DNA of 64,000 nt from Occallatibacter savannae (lineage in GTDB: Bacteria; Acidobacteriota; Terriglobia; Terriglobales; Acidobacteriaceae), in contig NZ_QFFY01000004.1 in NCBI RefSeq assembly GCF_003131205.1, positions 248,001 through 312,000 of the forward strand, given 5' to 3'. The notes under the pieces are model-generated. The model was not told the DNA's origin, did not search any database, and was given only the letters and a program-made list of their open reading frames with translations. Shown here piece by piece: positions 37,124-46,002 of the stretch (position 1 is the stretch's first letter; each line of letters opens with the position of its first letter). The position numbers were made by a program, and so were the translations under genes.

Positions 37124-38409
37124 TGTTGTCTCTGGATTACCAACCCCATCAGTTCTGTCGCCCGTTCCGTCACCGGCCTGTGGTTCCATTCATCAAGAGT
37201 CACGCGCCGGCTCTGCTCCAGATCGAAGGCCATGTCGTTTTCAAATCGCATTGCAACGTTCGCGTCCCGAATTGCCAGGTTCACTTCGTCATTGATCCCA
37301 AAAGAACGATTATCGAAGTTCGTCGAGCCCACAACAACCCACAGATCATCGATGCACAGTACCTTGGCGTGAATCATTGAAGGCTGATACTCGTATACCT
37401 CCGCGCCGGCCTTTAACAGCTCGCCGTATCCCGCGCGGCTGGTGCTCCTCGTAACCATATGATCGCTCTTCAGGCCCGGTACGAGAATCCGAACCTGCAG
37501 TCCGCGTTTCACCGCCCTGCACAACTCTTCCATCAGGCTCTTGTCCGGCAAAAAATAGGGCGTTGTGATCGAGATCCTGTGACGCGCGGACGCAACCAGA
37601 AGCTGGAACAGGATTCTTGCTCGCGTGCCCCCGCCCACCGTCGGTGTGCTGTTCACCACCATCGCTACCAGTGGGTGCTCGTTATGCACGCTCGGAAAAT
37701 ACGCATCGCCCGCCAGCAGCTCGCCTGACGTTGCCAGCCAGTTCTCCGCAAACGTGGCTTGCAGGTTGCACACAGCCTCACCTTCAATGCGCACGTACGA
37801 GTCGCGCCAGCGCGGGTGTCCCTTCGTCCCCGTGTACCATTGGTCCGCAATGCCGGCCCCGCCAATAAATCCAATCCGTCCGTCGACGATCGTCAGCTCC
37901 CGATGCGTTCGATTGTCCAGATGCATCAACCGGTGCCAGCTCAGCCCGTTGTACCAGCCAACCTTGCCGCCCGCTTCGAGGATCGGGGCCAGATAGCGGT
38001 TCGTCGTCCCAGCGCTTCCAATCGCATCGATGACGAGATTGACTTTGACTCCAGCTCGCGCTCGCTCGGCCAGAGCCGAAACATATTGATCCGCGATCTT
38101 ACCCTTCTGAAAGATGTACGCCTCAATATTGACGCTCTGCTTCGCTCCCCTGATCGCCTCGAGCATCGCCGGGTAGAACGATGGTCCGTTTGTCAGAACT
38201 TCCAGCGAGCCGGTTCGATTCACCTGCGCATCGGTCAAAGCCTCGAGCACCTGAAGAAATCGGTCTGAATCATTGGGTGGGATGCCGTCGCGGTCGGCAA
38301 GCTTGTACTTCGGCGTAGGACCGACGAGCCCTCCCAGAAGGGACGACGCAACCAGCAGAAGCGCCACAACACCCAGGATGGCGAAGCCGGTTGGCACCGA
38401 AACGGCCAT
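37120..38409 (-). CDS. Phospholipase D-like/cardiolipin synthase family protein
   Basis: 429 aa with one N-terminal membrane helix (about 8-28). PLD proteins use two HxKxxxxD motifs to transfer phosphatidyl groups. The second is intact (MIHAKVLCIDDLWVVVGSTNFDNRS). The first reads THRELTIVDGRIGFIGG, with Glu where Lys is normal, so the catalytic centre may be altered. The domain order and length match ClsB-like cardiolipin synthases. The start is uncertain: an ATG at 38409 or a GTG at 38424, neither with a strong ribosome site. It follows the two-component regulator gene on the same strand after about 70 bases. Confidence 0.82.
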   Translation of the reverse strand: MAVSVPTGFAILGVVALLLVASSLLGGLVGPTPKYKLADRDGIPPNDSDRFLQVLEALTDAQVNRTGSLEVLTNGPSFYPAMLEAIRGAKQSVNIEAYIFQKGKIADQYVSALAERARAGVKVNLVIDAIGSAGTTNRYLAPILEAGGKVGWYNGLSWHRLMHLDNRTHRELTIVDGRIGFIGGAGIADQWYTGTKGHPRWRDSYVRIEGEAVCNLQATFAENWLATSGELLAGDAYFPSVHNEHPLVAMVVNSTPTVGGGTRARILFQLLVASARHRISITTPYFLPDKSLMEELCRAVKRGLQVRILVPGLKSDHMVTRSTSRAGYGELLKAGAEVYEYQPSMIHAKVLCIDDLWVVVGSTNFDNRSFGINDEVNLAIRDANVAMRFENDMAFDLEQSRRVTLDEWNHRPVTERATELMGLVIQRQQ

Positions 38410-38478
38410 GAGGCAGACAAACACGTCAGCTTAGATGCGCACCGGATGGCAGAGGTTCGGGTCGGAAACAGGGCTTTT

Positions 38479-39852
38479 CTATTCGCGTTCCGGCAGGTTC
38501 TGCAGGTCGATTCCCAGCTGCTGGCACTTCTTGTAGAGATGGCTGCGTTCCAGGCCCAGCGCTTTTGCGGTTTGCGTTACATGCCGGCCGTGGCGCAGCA
38601 GTTCCGCCAGCACAGTTTGCCGCTCAAAGGCCAGCACGCGCTCTGCCAGCGGGACATCCGTGCTCACAGACGGCTGCACCTTCTCCGCCCTTTTGCTCAC
38701 GGGCAGGGCCATTTGCACATCCTCTGCTTCTACTTGCGAGTCAGCCAGCAGCAGAAGGCGCTCCACCACGTTCCGCAATTCTCGGATGTTCCCCGGCCAG
38801 GAATACGCCTTCAGTGCGTCGATTGCCGCGTTGCTGAAGGGAACGGGCTTCCATCCGTTTTGCGCGCTCACCTGGCGAGCAAAGTGAGACACAAGCGCCG
38901 GCAGATCTTCGCAGCGGTCCCGCAGCGGCGGCAGTGTCAGCGGAAAAACAACCACACGGTGATAGAGATCGCGGCGGAAGCCGCTGCTTTCGACAAGCTG
39001 TTCCAGATCGCGATGCGTCGCCACCACAACGCGCACATCCACCTTGGTGGGCTTGTCCGCGCCGATCCGCTCCACTTCTCCCTCTTCCAGAACGCGCAGC
39101 AGCTTCGCCTGCATCGCAATCGGCATGTCTCCGATCTCGTCCAGAAAAAGCGTGCCGCGATGCGCCTGCTCAAATTTGCCGTTGTGCCGCTGGGCCGCGC
39201 CCGTGAACGAGCCCTTTTCATGACCGAACAGCTCGCTCTCAATCAGCTCAGCCGGCACCGCCGCGCAGTTCAACGTAACAAACGGCCCACCTGCTCTCTG
39301 GCTTTTCTCGTGCAGTGTTCGCGCGACCAGCTCCTTTCCGGTGCCGGTCTCGCCGTAGATGCAGACCCGCGTTTCGCTCGCCGCAACACGTTCGATCTGT
39401 GCCATCACGCGCCGCATCGTTTCGCCCGTCCACACCATCGTGTGCTTGCCAACGCGCGTGCGCAGATCGCGATTCTCCGCCTCCAGTCGCGTCAGCTTCA
39501 TTGCGTTGTCAAGCGTCACCAGCAGCTTTTCCGTCGAGAGCGGCTTCTCCAGAAAATCCAGCGCGCCCAGCCGTGTTGCTCGCACCGCCATCTCAATGTG
39601 CGCCTGCCCGCTCATCATCACCACGGGTGCCGCGACTTCAGCCGTCTTCAGGTCCTCAAGCAGCGCAAGCCCATCGCGCTTCGGCATCACCACATCGCTC
39701 AGAATCAGGTCGAACGGCTGCGCCTGCGCCAGTTCGAGCGCGCGCGCGGCGTTGTCGCACACCACCGCCTCATGTCCGGCGAGCCGGAATGCACGCGAAA
39801 GGGAAGCGAGCGTGTTCGCCTCATCGTCAACGATCAGAATCTTCGCGCTCAT
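38479..39852 (-). CDS. NtrC-family sigma-54-dependent response regulator
   Basis: 457 aa. The receiver has phospho-Asp D53 (LILSDVVMPKRDG). The AAA+ domain carries GETGTGKE (Walker A), GTLFLDEIGDMP (Walker B) and ELFGHEKGSFTGA, where the sigma-54 contact loop is GSFTGA instead of GAFTGA. A C-terminal Fis-type helix-turn-helix ends the protein (HVTQTAKALGLERSHLYKKCQQLGI). It activates sigma-54 promoters when phosphorylated, presumably by the kinase encoded just upstream with a 4 base overlap. Targets are unknown. Confidence 0.95.
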   Translation of the reverse strand: MSAKILIVDDEANTLASLSRAFRLAGHEAVVCDNAARALELAQAQPFDLILSDVVMPKRDGLALLEDLKTAEVAAPVVMMSGQAHIEMAVRATRLGALDFLEKPLSTEKLLVTLDNAMKLTRLEAENRDLRTRVGKHTMVWTGETMRRVMAQIERVAASETRVCIYGETGTGKELVARTLHEKSQRAGGPFVTLNCAAVPAELIESELFGHEKGSFTGAAQRHNGKFEQAHRGTLFLDEIGDMPIAMQAKLLRVLEEGEVERIGADKPTKVDVRVVVATHRDLEQLVESSGFRRDLYHRVVVFPLTLPPLRDRCEDLPALVSHFARQVSAQNGWKPVPFSNAAIDALKAYSWPGNIRELRNVVERLLLLADSQVEAEDVQMALPVSKRAEKVQPSVSTDVPLAERVLAFERQTVLAELLRHGRHVTQTAKALGLERSHLYKKCQQLGIDLQNLPERE

Positions 39853-41642
39853 CCTTTAGCCCTCGGAAGCGAAATCACAAACGTCGCGCCCTGTCCCTCC
39901 CGGCTCTCCACCGATATGGTACCTGCGTGATCGGCCACCACGCTCTGCACAATCGCGAGCCCCAGCCCGGTACCATGCTGCTTGGTCGTGTAGTAGGGGG
40001 TGAACAGTCGCTCGCACTCCTCCGGAGTCATCCCCTGTCCCGTATCTGAAACACGGATCTCGACATTGCTCCCGGCGTTCCGGGCGCTGATTGTGACGGT
40101 TCCACCCTCCGGCATGGCGTCCTTTGCATTCAGCACCAGGTTCGACAGCGCCCGATGCAAAAGCTCCGGGTCGGCCATTAGCGGCATCGCGGCGTTCTCG
40201 AGCTTGGTGACCACTTCAATCCTAGGTCCGTCTTCCGCCGCCGCTGCGTAGAGATTGCGCACCCGTGCGATTGCGTCTTTTGCATCGATGCGCTCCAGCT
40301 CCGGCTTTGGCATCTTGCTGAAGTCGCTGAACCGTCCGATGATCTTCTTCAGATTTCCGATCTCCATGCTCAGCGTCTGCGTGCTTTCGTTGAAAACCTC
40401 ATCGAATTCTGCGGGAGGCAGTAGGCGTGCCCGCGCCAGATTCTCCACCGTCAGCTGCAGCGGAAACAGCGGGTTCTTTAACTCGTGTGCGAGTCTCCGC
40501 GCCAGCTCGCGCCACGCGGCCACGCGCTCGCTCTGCACCAGCCTCTCGCGCTGATTCTCAAGCTGTTCCGTCATGTGATTGAAGCTGCGCGCCAGTACGC
40601 TCACCTCGTCGCGCCCGCGCACAGGCACGCGCGCGTCCCAGCTTCCGCCGGCAACTTCCTCCGCGGCGCGGGCAAGCTCTTCCACCGGTCGCGAAACGCG
40701 CGCGGCTATCCACAGACTGAAGATGATCGCGAGCAGAATTCCCCCTGCCGCCACGCCATACGCAGTGGCCTTCACCTGCTGCTGCTCGGCCACCAGGCCG
40801 CCGCGCGAAATCGCAACCGTCAGCACAGCCAGCACCCCTCCTGCTGAATTCTTCAACGGAATGGCTGTTGCGGCAACGCTGTCCGCGCGGTCCGGCGTCA
40901 TGTAGAGGATGCCGCTTGCGTCGTGCCCACTCCCCCGCGCCGCCTTGATCAACCCTGCATATTTGGCGCCGCCCGGCATCGTGCCCTCCGGCCCAACAAA
41001 GTGCTTCTCTGCGAATGTGCCCCCGTCCTGCGCGTCGCCTCCCGAACTGTTCGTCTCGGTATACAAGCCGACCTGCATGCCGGGAACGACCGGAAGATCT
41101 GCAAGGAAAGCCTGATCCATGCGCACACCGCCGATCAGCTTCACTGCCGGCTCTGACCCGCGGACGGTCTGGACAGCAAAGAGTCCCAGCGCCGTGCTTC
41201 CATCCGCCAACTCCTCGCGTTTCAAAAATGCATTGCGCGTCGCCTCCCGAACCGCGGGCTCCGGATAGCCAAACCTCGCCGGCCATTGCGCTGAACTGAC
41301 GATGTTCCCATCCGGCCCTACGACCTCCAGAAAATCCAGCCGCGCATCTTGCGCCAGCGTCTGCGCTTCGCTCAGGAACGGCGCCGCATCTCCCGACTGC
41401 ACCAGCTCGAACGCCATGTTCCGCACGCGCTCCTGGCCCGCGATGCGGTCGATTGCCGCAGCCACATCCGCCGACCTGTGTTGAAACTCACGCTGAAACT
41501 GGTTGACGAACAGCGCCGTCTCATCCCGGTCGCGCTGTTCGAAGACTTGCCGGATGCGCAGGAGCACAGTCCACGCCACCGCCGCCACCGCCGCCGCCAC
41601 GGTCAGCGAAAAGAGCAACAGAAGCTTCTGCCGAAGGCTCAC
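39849..41642 (-). CDS. NtrY-like membrane sensor histidine kinase
   Basis: 597 aa. Two membrane helices (about 8-28 and 295-315) flank a large periplasmic sensor region with a dCACHE-like look (VVGPDGNIVSSAQWPARFG, PAVKLIGGVRMDQAFL). A HAMP domain follows (RVSRPVEELARAAEEVAGGSWDARVPV), then the H-box with H386 (RRLAHELKNPLFPLQ), N-box (NLVLNAKDAMP), and G-boxes (DTGQGM, HGTGLGLAIV). The W..LARRLAHELKNPLFPLQL context is NtrY-type. It pairs with the sigma-54 regulator downstream. A solute-binding protein gene overlaps its start, so that protein may be part of sensing. Confidence 0.93.
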   Translation of the reverse strand: MSLRQKLLLLFSLTVAAAVAAVAWTVLLRIRQVFEQRDRDETALFVNQFQREFQHRSADVAAAIDRIAGQERVRNMAFELVQSGDAAPFLSEAQTLAQDARLDFLEVVGPDGNIVSSAQWPARFGYPEPAVREATRNAFLKREELADGSTALGLFAVQTVRGSEPAVKLIGGVRMDQAFLADLPVVPGMQVGLYTETNSSGGDAQDGGTFAEKHFVGPEGTMPGGAKYAGLIKAARGSGHDASGILYMTPDRADSVAATAIPLKNSAGGVLAVLTVAISRGGLVAEQQQVKATAYGVAAGGILLAIIFSLWIAARVSRPVEELARAAEEVAGGSWDARVPVRGRDEVSVLARSFNHMTEQLENQRERLVQSERVAAWRELARRLAHELKNPLFPLQLTVENLARARLLPPAEFDEVFNESTQTLSMEIGNLKKIIGRFSDFSKMPKPELERIDAKDAIARVRNLYAAAAEDGPRIEVVTKLENAAMPLMADPELLHRALSNLVLNAKDAMPEGGTVTISARNAGSNVEIRVSDTGQGMTPEECERLFTPYYTTKQHGTGLGLAIVQSVVADHAGTISVESREGQGATFVISLPRAKG

Positions 41643-42976
41643 CGCACGTCCTCCAGCGAGGCGCCGGCCAGATCGAGCGACCCGTCTGCGCGCAAACGCA
41701 GATCTCTCACCCGAGGCCCGCTCGCATATCCCAGAGGCAGATCGACCAGCGGGATGATCCTGTAGTTCTCAAGAATCGTCCGCTCGCGCTTGTAGAGATC
41801 AGCCGAAGATTGCTCGCTCACAGCAGCAAGCTGTCCTGCATCCCACAAGATTCTTTCCAGCGCCGCTGCCGGATCGTTCCCGCTGATCGTGAATCTTCGC
41901 AGCATCAGGTCAGCATGGCGCACGCCTGCCGGCACCATCTGCACATTGATGCCAGACTCGCGAAGATTCAGCGCAATGCGCTGCGCAGCCAGCTGCATGG
42001 CCGCATCGCCGTCCGCGCTCATCGTGAGCGTGCCGGCCGCAAGACCTCCGCGCAGCGCCTGTGCCTTGTTCAGATCCCGCTCGGTCGGAAACAGGAAAGA
42101 GTACCCGCTCATCCTTTGCGGAAGAAGGCTCGCCGTTACCTCGCCCTGCTTCTGGAAGATGACGTTGTAGAGCGCGCTTCGATCGACAGCAGCTGCAATC
42201 GCCGCTCGCAAGTTTGTATTCGCCAGCGCGCCGGCATCGCCCAGTTCGAGCGCGACCAGCGTGATCGGAGGAGAAGAGATCACCGACAGCCTTTGCTGCT
42301 GCGCCTGCCGCAACTGCTCCGCCGGAACCTCTACCACATCCGCGTGTCCCGAGCCCAGATCGAGCCACTGATCCCGCACCGGACGACGCACGCGTATCTC
42401 GATCGCATCCGCAAACGGCCTCCCCAACCAGCAATTCTCGTTCGCCGCGAGCGAGAGCACACCATTATTGAAGCCCGTCACTTGGAACGGTCCCGTTCCA
42501 GCCGCGGTCCCGCCGTTTCCCGTCCCTGTCAGCGCAATCAGAAACTGATCGCTCGCCAGCAAAGCCGGCAGATTCGGCATGGGGTTATCGCTGGTGAAAA
42601 TGACCAGCGGTCCAACAGCCTTCACCGCATCCCATGGGCAAGCCGAGCCGCACGACGTCGCCAGCGAAGCGGCAACCACCGCACTTGTAAGCGCAGTCCC
42701 ATCGTGAAACCGCACTCCCAGCCTCAGCCGAAATTGCCAGCGATGAAAGTTGTTGTCCTGCTCCCATCCGACAGCCAGCGCCGGCGACAAGGCCCCGCCC
42801 GCATCAAACTGCGTCAGCCCATCGTAGACAAGCCGCCGCGCAACTCCGGTCGGCCGCTCCCACGGATCTCCCGCGATCTCAACATGCAGAGTCCCGCCAT
42901 AATGCGGACGCGTGCGCGCACCCGCATCCAGCGCCGCTCCAGCCAGCAGCAGGCTAATTGCAAGTCGCCGAAACAC
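41639..42976 (-). CDS. Family 5 extracellular solute-binding protein
   Basis: 445 aa with a signal peptide (MFRRLAISLLLAGAALDAGA). It resembles peptide/nickel/oligosaccharide-binding proteins of ABC transporters: YGGTLHVEIAGDPW, RRLVYDGLTQFDAGGALSPALAVGWE, FRLRLGVRFHDGTALTSAVVAASL and GTGPFQVTGFNNGVLSLAANENCW. It is shorter than most family members (usually over 500 aa). No permease or ATPase gene is nearby; instead it is coupled to a sensor kinase. The start is a GTG at 42976, preceded by GAGGTGG with 5 base spacing; a TTG further upstream is less likely. Confidence 0.85.
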   Translation of the reverse strand: MFRRLAISLLLAGAALDAGARTRPHYGGTLHVEIAGDPWERPTGVARRLVYDGLTQFDAGGALSPALAVGWEQDNNFHRWQFRLRLGVRFHDGTALTSAVVAASLATSCGSACPWDAVKAVGPLVIFTSDNPMPNLPALLASDQFLIALTGTGNGGTAAGTGPFQVTGFNNGVLSLAANENCWLGRPFADAIEIRVRRPVRDQWLDLGSGHADVVEVPAEQLRQAQQQRLSVISSPPITLVALELGDAGALANTNLRAAIAAAVDRSALYNVIFQKQGEVTASLLPQRMSGYSFLFPTERDLNKAQALRGGLAAGTLTMSADGDAAMQLAAQRIALNLRESGINVQMVPAGVRHADLMLRRFTISGNDPAAALERILWDAGQLAAVSEQSSADLYKRERTILENYRIIPLVDLPLGYASGPRVRDLRLRADGSLDLAGASLEDVR

Positions 42977-44234
42977 GGTCCACCTCGTATTCACCCGCAC
43001 CGTTGCGCACAACGGTCATCGCGCTCTTTCCATCCTGCGCCGTCCACAGCGCAGTCACCGTTCCGTCCATCTGCAGCGTGTTGCTCTCCGGTATCGCCTC
43101 CAGCGCCGGAATCGCAAACGCCCTCAGCGTATCGCTCACCGCCTCGCGCGAACCGGATGCAATCACCTGTGTTCCCGCCCCGCATCCCGACCGCACCGCC
43201 GCAAAATCGCTGCCCCAATCCCTCGCGCCCGATACAGTTCTCAGTGCGCCGTTCTCCACGATCTGCAGTTTGCCATCGACGCCCATCAGCAAAACCGCCG
43301 CCCCACCGGCCGCACGTGGAATCATTCCCGCCGCATAGAAGACCGGCAGATCCACACCGATGTTCGGCGTCACCACCCCCGTGAAGAAATCGCGCGCCGT
43401 GTTGTAGAAGGCCTTCAGCGCCGGCCCGCTGCTCGCGTCCGCACTCTGGTACACCGGCCACGGATCGTCGCTCACGCGGCACCGCACGGTCCATCCGCTC
43501 TCCTGTGTTCCGCCGTTCAGTGGCAGGGAATAGCTGCCGCTGCACTGCGTGCCCGCTGTGTAAGCCGCAAACGACCCCCCATCCGCAGCCGGCACGATCA
43601 CCCCGCGCGGATCGCGCGACATCTTCGGATTCATCGCAAATGTGTTCGACTCTGTCCAGCCCCCGGCAGCAGATGAGTACACCGAAATGCGATCTGCAAA
43701 CATCACCACAAAGTGTCCGTTGATCTCGGCAGCGGCAAGCACAGCAACATCTTTGCCGCCAGCCCCGGGCCTGCCCGCAATTCCGCCAATCTTTTCCTTG
43801 CGCAACACCACCCGCTCGCTCGACCCATGCGTCGCTGCCGCCGCTTCACCTGCTGCAACGTGGACCATCGCGATCCGCGTCCGGTCGCCTTCCACAGTCT
43901 CCGCAACCCACAGCCGCTCCCGCGCATTCTCGCTCAGCGTCACCCGAATCGCGTTGGCGCTCTCTGGGCCGCCGACAACAACGCCGCGCGTCTTCAGATC
44001 CTGTTCGAGCAGCTTGCGAATACCCGGCACTTCACCTGCGGGAATCGTGGACAGGCTGCGCACCGTCAGCTGCGCCTGTCCCGGCCCAAGAAGATCTGCG
44101 ATCTGCCCCGCGAGCTCCGCAGCCGGCTGCGCCCATTGCGACGAGATCGGCGCCGTTTGCGCAGTACACGCCGCGAGCCCGGAGATCCAGCACACCACCA
44201 GCGACACTGCCCCGACCAGCTTCATTGCCCTCAT
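42954..44234 (-). CDS. Putative lipoprotein of unknown function
   Basis: 426 aa. The N-terminus MRAMKLVGAVSLVVCWISGLAAC has a lipobox (LAAC), so it is probably lipid-anchored in the envelope. The rest is beta-rich with repeated short strands (HFVVMFADRISVYSSAAGG, AAVLLMGVDGKLQIVENG, VTALWTAQDGKSAMTVVRNG), which could form a propeller, but no family was recognised. It is the first gene of an operon with the solute-binding protein (23 base overlap), the kinase and the regulator, so it may be part of the same sensory unit. The ATG at 44234 follows GAGAAG; one at 44225 is possible. Confidence 0.72.
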   Translation of the reverse strand: MRAMKLVGAVSLVVCWISGLAACTAQTAPISSQWAQPAAELAGQIADLLGPGQAQLTVRSLSTIPAGEVPGIRKLLEQDLKTRGVVVGGPESANAIRVTLSENARERLWVAETVEGDRTRIAMVHVAAGEAAAATHGSSERVVLRKEKIGGIAGRPGAGGKDVAVLAAAEINGHFVVMFADRISVYSSAAGGWTESNTFAMNPKMSRDPRGVIVPAADGGSFAAYTAGTQCSGSYSLPLNGGTQESGWTVRCRVSDDPWPVYQSADASSGPALKAFYNTARDFFTGVVTPNIGVDLPVFYAAGMIPRAAGGAAVLLMGVDGKLQIVENGALRTVSGARDWGSDFAAVRSGCGAGTQVIASGSREAVSDTLRAFAIPALEAIPESNTLQMDGTVTALWTAQDGKSAMTVVRNGAGEYEVDRVSATCN

Positions 44235-44395
44235 CGCTTCTCGCTTGTTCTTGCGCGGATTATATCGTCTGCGGAGCTTCAGTTCCGTGCCTGCAAAACC
44301 CCGCCGCCGCCACCGGTAACGCGGTCCGACAAACAACACGGCCCGAGAGATGCGCAGTCCCTGCCGCACCTCCCGAGCCGCACCCACCCCTGGCC

Positions 44396-45739
44396 TCAAT
44401 GTCCCGCCTTCGGTTCCGTATCGCTCTCCGATTCCATCTCCTGTTTCACCACCGGCGCGTTCGCCATGTTCTTGAACACGTCATTCGCGAAGAAGAACTT
44501 CCCGTCCGACGGCACCATCACCACCTGAATCTTGTCCGACAGCCTCTCCGCCACGATCTTGTTGATCAGCAGCGGCGATTTGTTCAGCAGCGATGCCTCG
44601 CTCGTCATCCGCTCCGCATTCGCTTGCGCAATCAGCTTGATCCGGCTCGCCTCCGCATCCGCCAGCAAGTTGCGACGCTGCAGCTCAGCCTTGCTGTCGA
44701 TCACTTTGGCCTCGGCCTCGGCCTGCGCATTCTGGATCGTCGCTTCCTTGCGCGCTTCCGCTTCGAGCTTCGTCTGCTCAATCTGCTTTTGCTTCAGCGG
44801 CAGCGTGTATTGCATCGCGTCCGACTCGCCCTTCGCCTCGATCACCCGTGCCTGCGCGTTGCCCTCAGCCTGCTTCGCTTTCTGTTTCGCTTCTGCTTCA
44901 GCCTGCAGTTCCGCGATCCGCACCTGCTTCTGCTGGATGTCGGTATCCACTGTCATCTGATCGTCCTGCTGTTCCTTCAGCAGCAAGCCCTCAAGTCCCT
45001 TCGCGTACTGCTCCGGCAGCTGAATGTCCGACAGCATCACCTCTTCCACTACGATTCCATCTGTCGACAGCTTCTTCGTGATCATCCCCGCAGCCTTGTT
45101 GCGCACCTCTTCGCCCTTGCTCGAAAAGATCTCGCGCACCGTGTACCCCGGCGCCAGCTCCCTCCACGCACTCGCAACCACCGGCGGCACCAGCTGCTGA
45201 TCTGCTGGCTGCGGCAGATGCGCCTGCACGCTCGCCAGCTTGTTCGGATCGAGGCGATAACGGACGGTCACCGCCAGCCCGATGTTCAGTCCCTCGCGCG
45301 ATTGCACCATCAGATTGTTCTTCGTACCGGGCTTGCCTGCATCCGCAACGCCGGCCGTGAAGAGATGATCGCGCAGGTCGAACATCTGCACGCTCTCGAT
45401 CATAGGAGTCACGAAGTGCAGCCCTGGGTACAGGGTTCCCGGCTCCGTCCCTCCAATCTGGCTCACGCGCACGCCGCCCATCCCGCTCGGCACCACCACC
45501 ATGCTCCCCGCCATCAGCATCGGTACGCACGCCACCAACGCCAGCGCCGCCGGCACTCTCCATGCAATCGGCGCGGGCTCAGGTTCCGCCGTGCCGCCGT
45601 CCGTCAGCATTCCTTCGCCGCGCGACTTCTTCTTCATCACGTAGCGAATCTGCATCCACAACCCATGCAGCGGAATCCCCGCCGCCACCGTCATCAACAG
45701 CACGCCCGCAATCATCAACATCGTCTTCAGCGCAATCAT
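44396..45739 (-). CDS. SPFH/band 7 (prohibitin-like) membrane protein
   Basis: 447 aa. Two N-terminal membrane segments (about 4-24 and 60-82) precede an SPFH domain: VVVPSGMGGVRVSQIGGTEPGTLYPGLHFVTPMIESVQMFDLR, read as separate conserved pieces, then VTVRYRLDPNKL. A long charged coiled coil (about 235-390, rich in Ala, Glu, Lys, Gln) follows, as in flotillins and prohibitins, which form ring-like membrane assemblies. The ATG at 45739 follows a G-rich ribosome site and overlaps the upstream gene by 4 bases. Confidence 0.9.
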   Translation of the reverse strand: MIALKTMLMIAGVLLMTVAAGIPLHGLWMQIRYVMKKKSRGEGMLTDGGTAEPEPAPIAWRVPAALALVACVPMLMAGSMVVVPSGMGGVRVSQIGGTEPGTLYPGLHFVTPMIESVQMFDLRDHLFTAGVADAGKPGTKNNLMVQSREGLNIGLAVTVRYRLDPNKLASVQAHLPQPADQQLVPPVVASAWRELAPGYTVREIFSSKGEEVRNKAAGMITKKLSTDGIVVEEVMLSDIQLPEQYAKGLEGLLLKEQQDDQMTVDTDIQQKQVRIAELQAEAEAKQKAKQAEGNAQARVIEAKGESDAMQYTLPLKQKQIEQTKLEAEARKEATIQNAQAEAEAKVIDSKAELQRRNLLADAEASRIKLIAQANAERMTSEASLLNKSPLLINKIVAERLSDKIQVVMVPSDGKFFFANDVFKNMANAPVVKQEMESESDTEPKAGH

Positions 45740-45990
45740 TGTCCGCCCCCTATCGCCCGGATCTTCAGATCTCCGGAATCCCCGCAAACCGGTCCCTGGT
45801 TGGTGGGGTGGTTTCTGTGCTCTTTCCGTCCGCGTCCTTTGTGGGCCGCCCCGTCTCTCCTGGATCCCGGCCGTGGAGCAAGCAGCAGCCGGACCAGCCC
45901 GCCAAACGTCAACTCCTCAAACAGCAGCGCGGCCGCCACCGGCAACAGCGCTGCTCCCATCCCGCTCATCGCATCCGCCAGCACACTCAT
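45736..45990 (-). CDS. Small membrane protein upstream of the SPFH gene
   Basis: 84 aa, unknown family. The first 38 residues contain a hydrophobic helix (MGAALLPVAAALLFEELTFGGLVRLLLAP); the remainder is polar and basic. The start follows a good GAGGAG site and lies 12 bases after the L,D-transpeptidase gene; its end overlaps the SPFH start (ATGA). The coupling on both sides supports a real gene. Confidence 0.65.
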   Translation of the reverse strand: MSVLADAMSGMGAALLPVAAALLFEELTFGGLVRLLLAPRPGSRRDGAAHKGRGRKEHRNHPTNQGPVCGDSGDLKIRAIGGGQ

Positions 45991-46002
45991 CGCCGCGTCT
46001 CC

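Noticed and set aside
38446..39930. Plus-strand open frame of 494 codons opposite the sigma-54 regulator
   Set aside because: It is the reverse of a gene with complete AAA+ and receiver motifs; the translation has no domain.
41810..43384. Plus-strand open frame of 524 codons opposite the solute-binding protein gene
   Set aside because: The Arg/Ser/Pro-rich translation and lack of motifs mark it as an antisense shadow.
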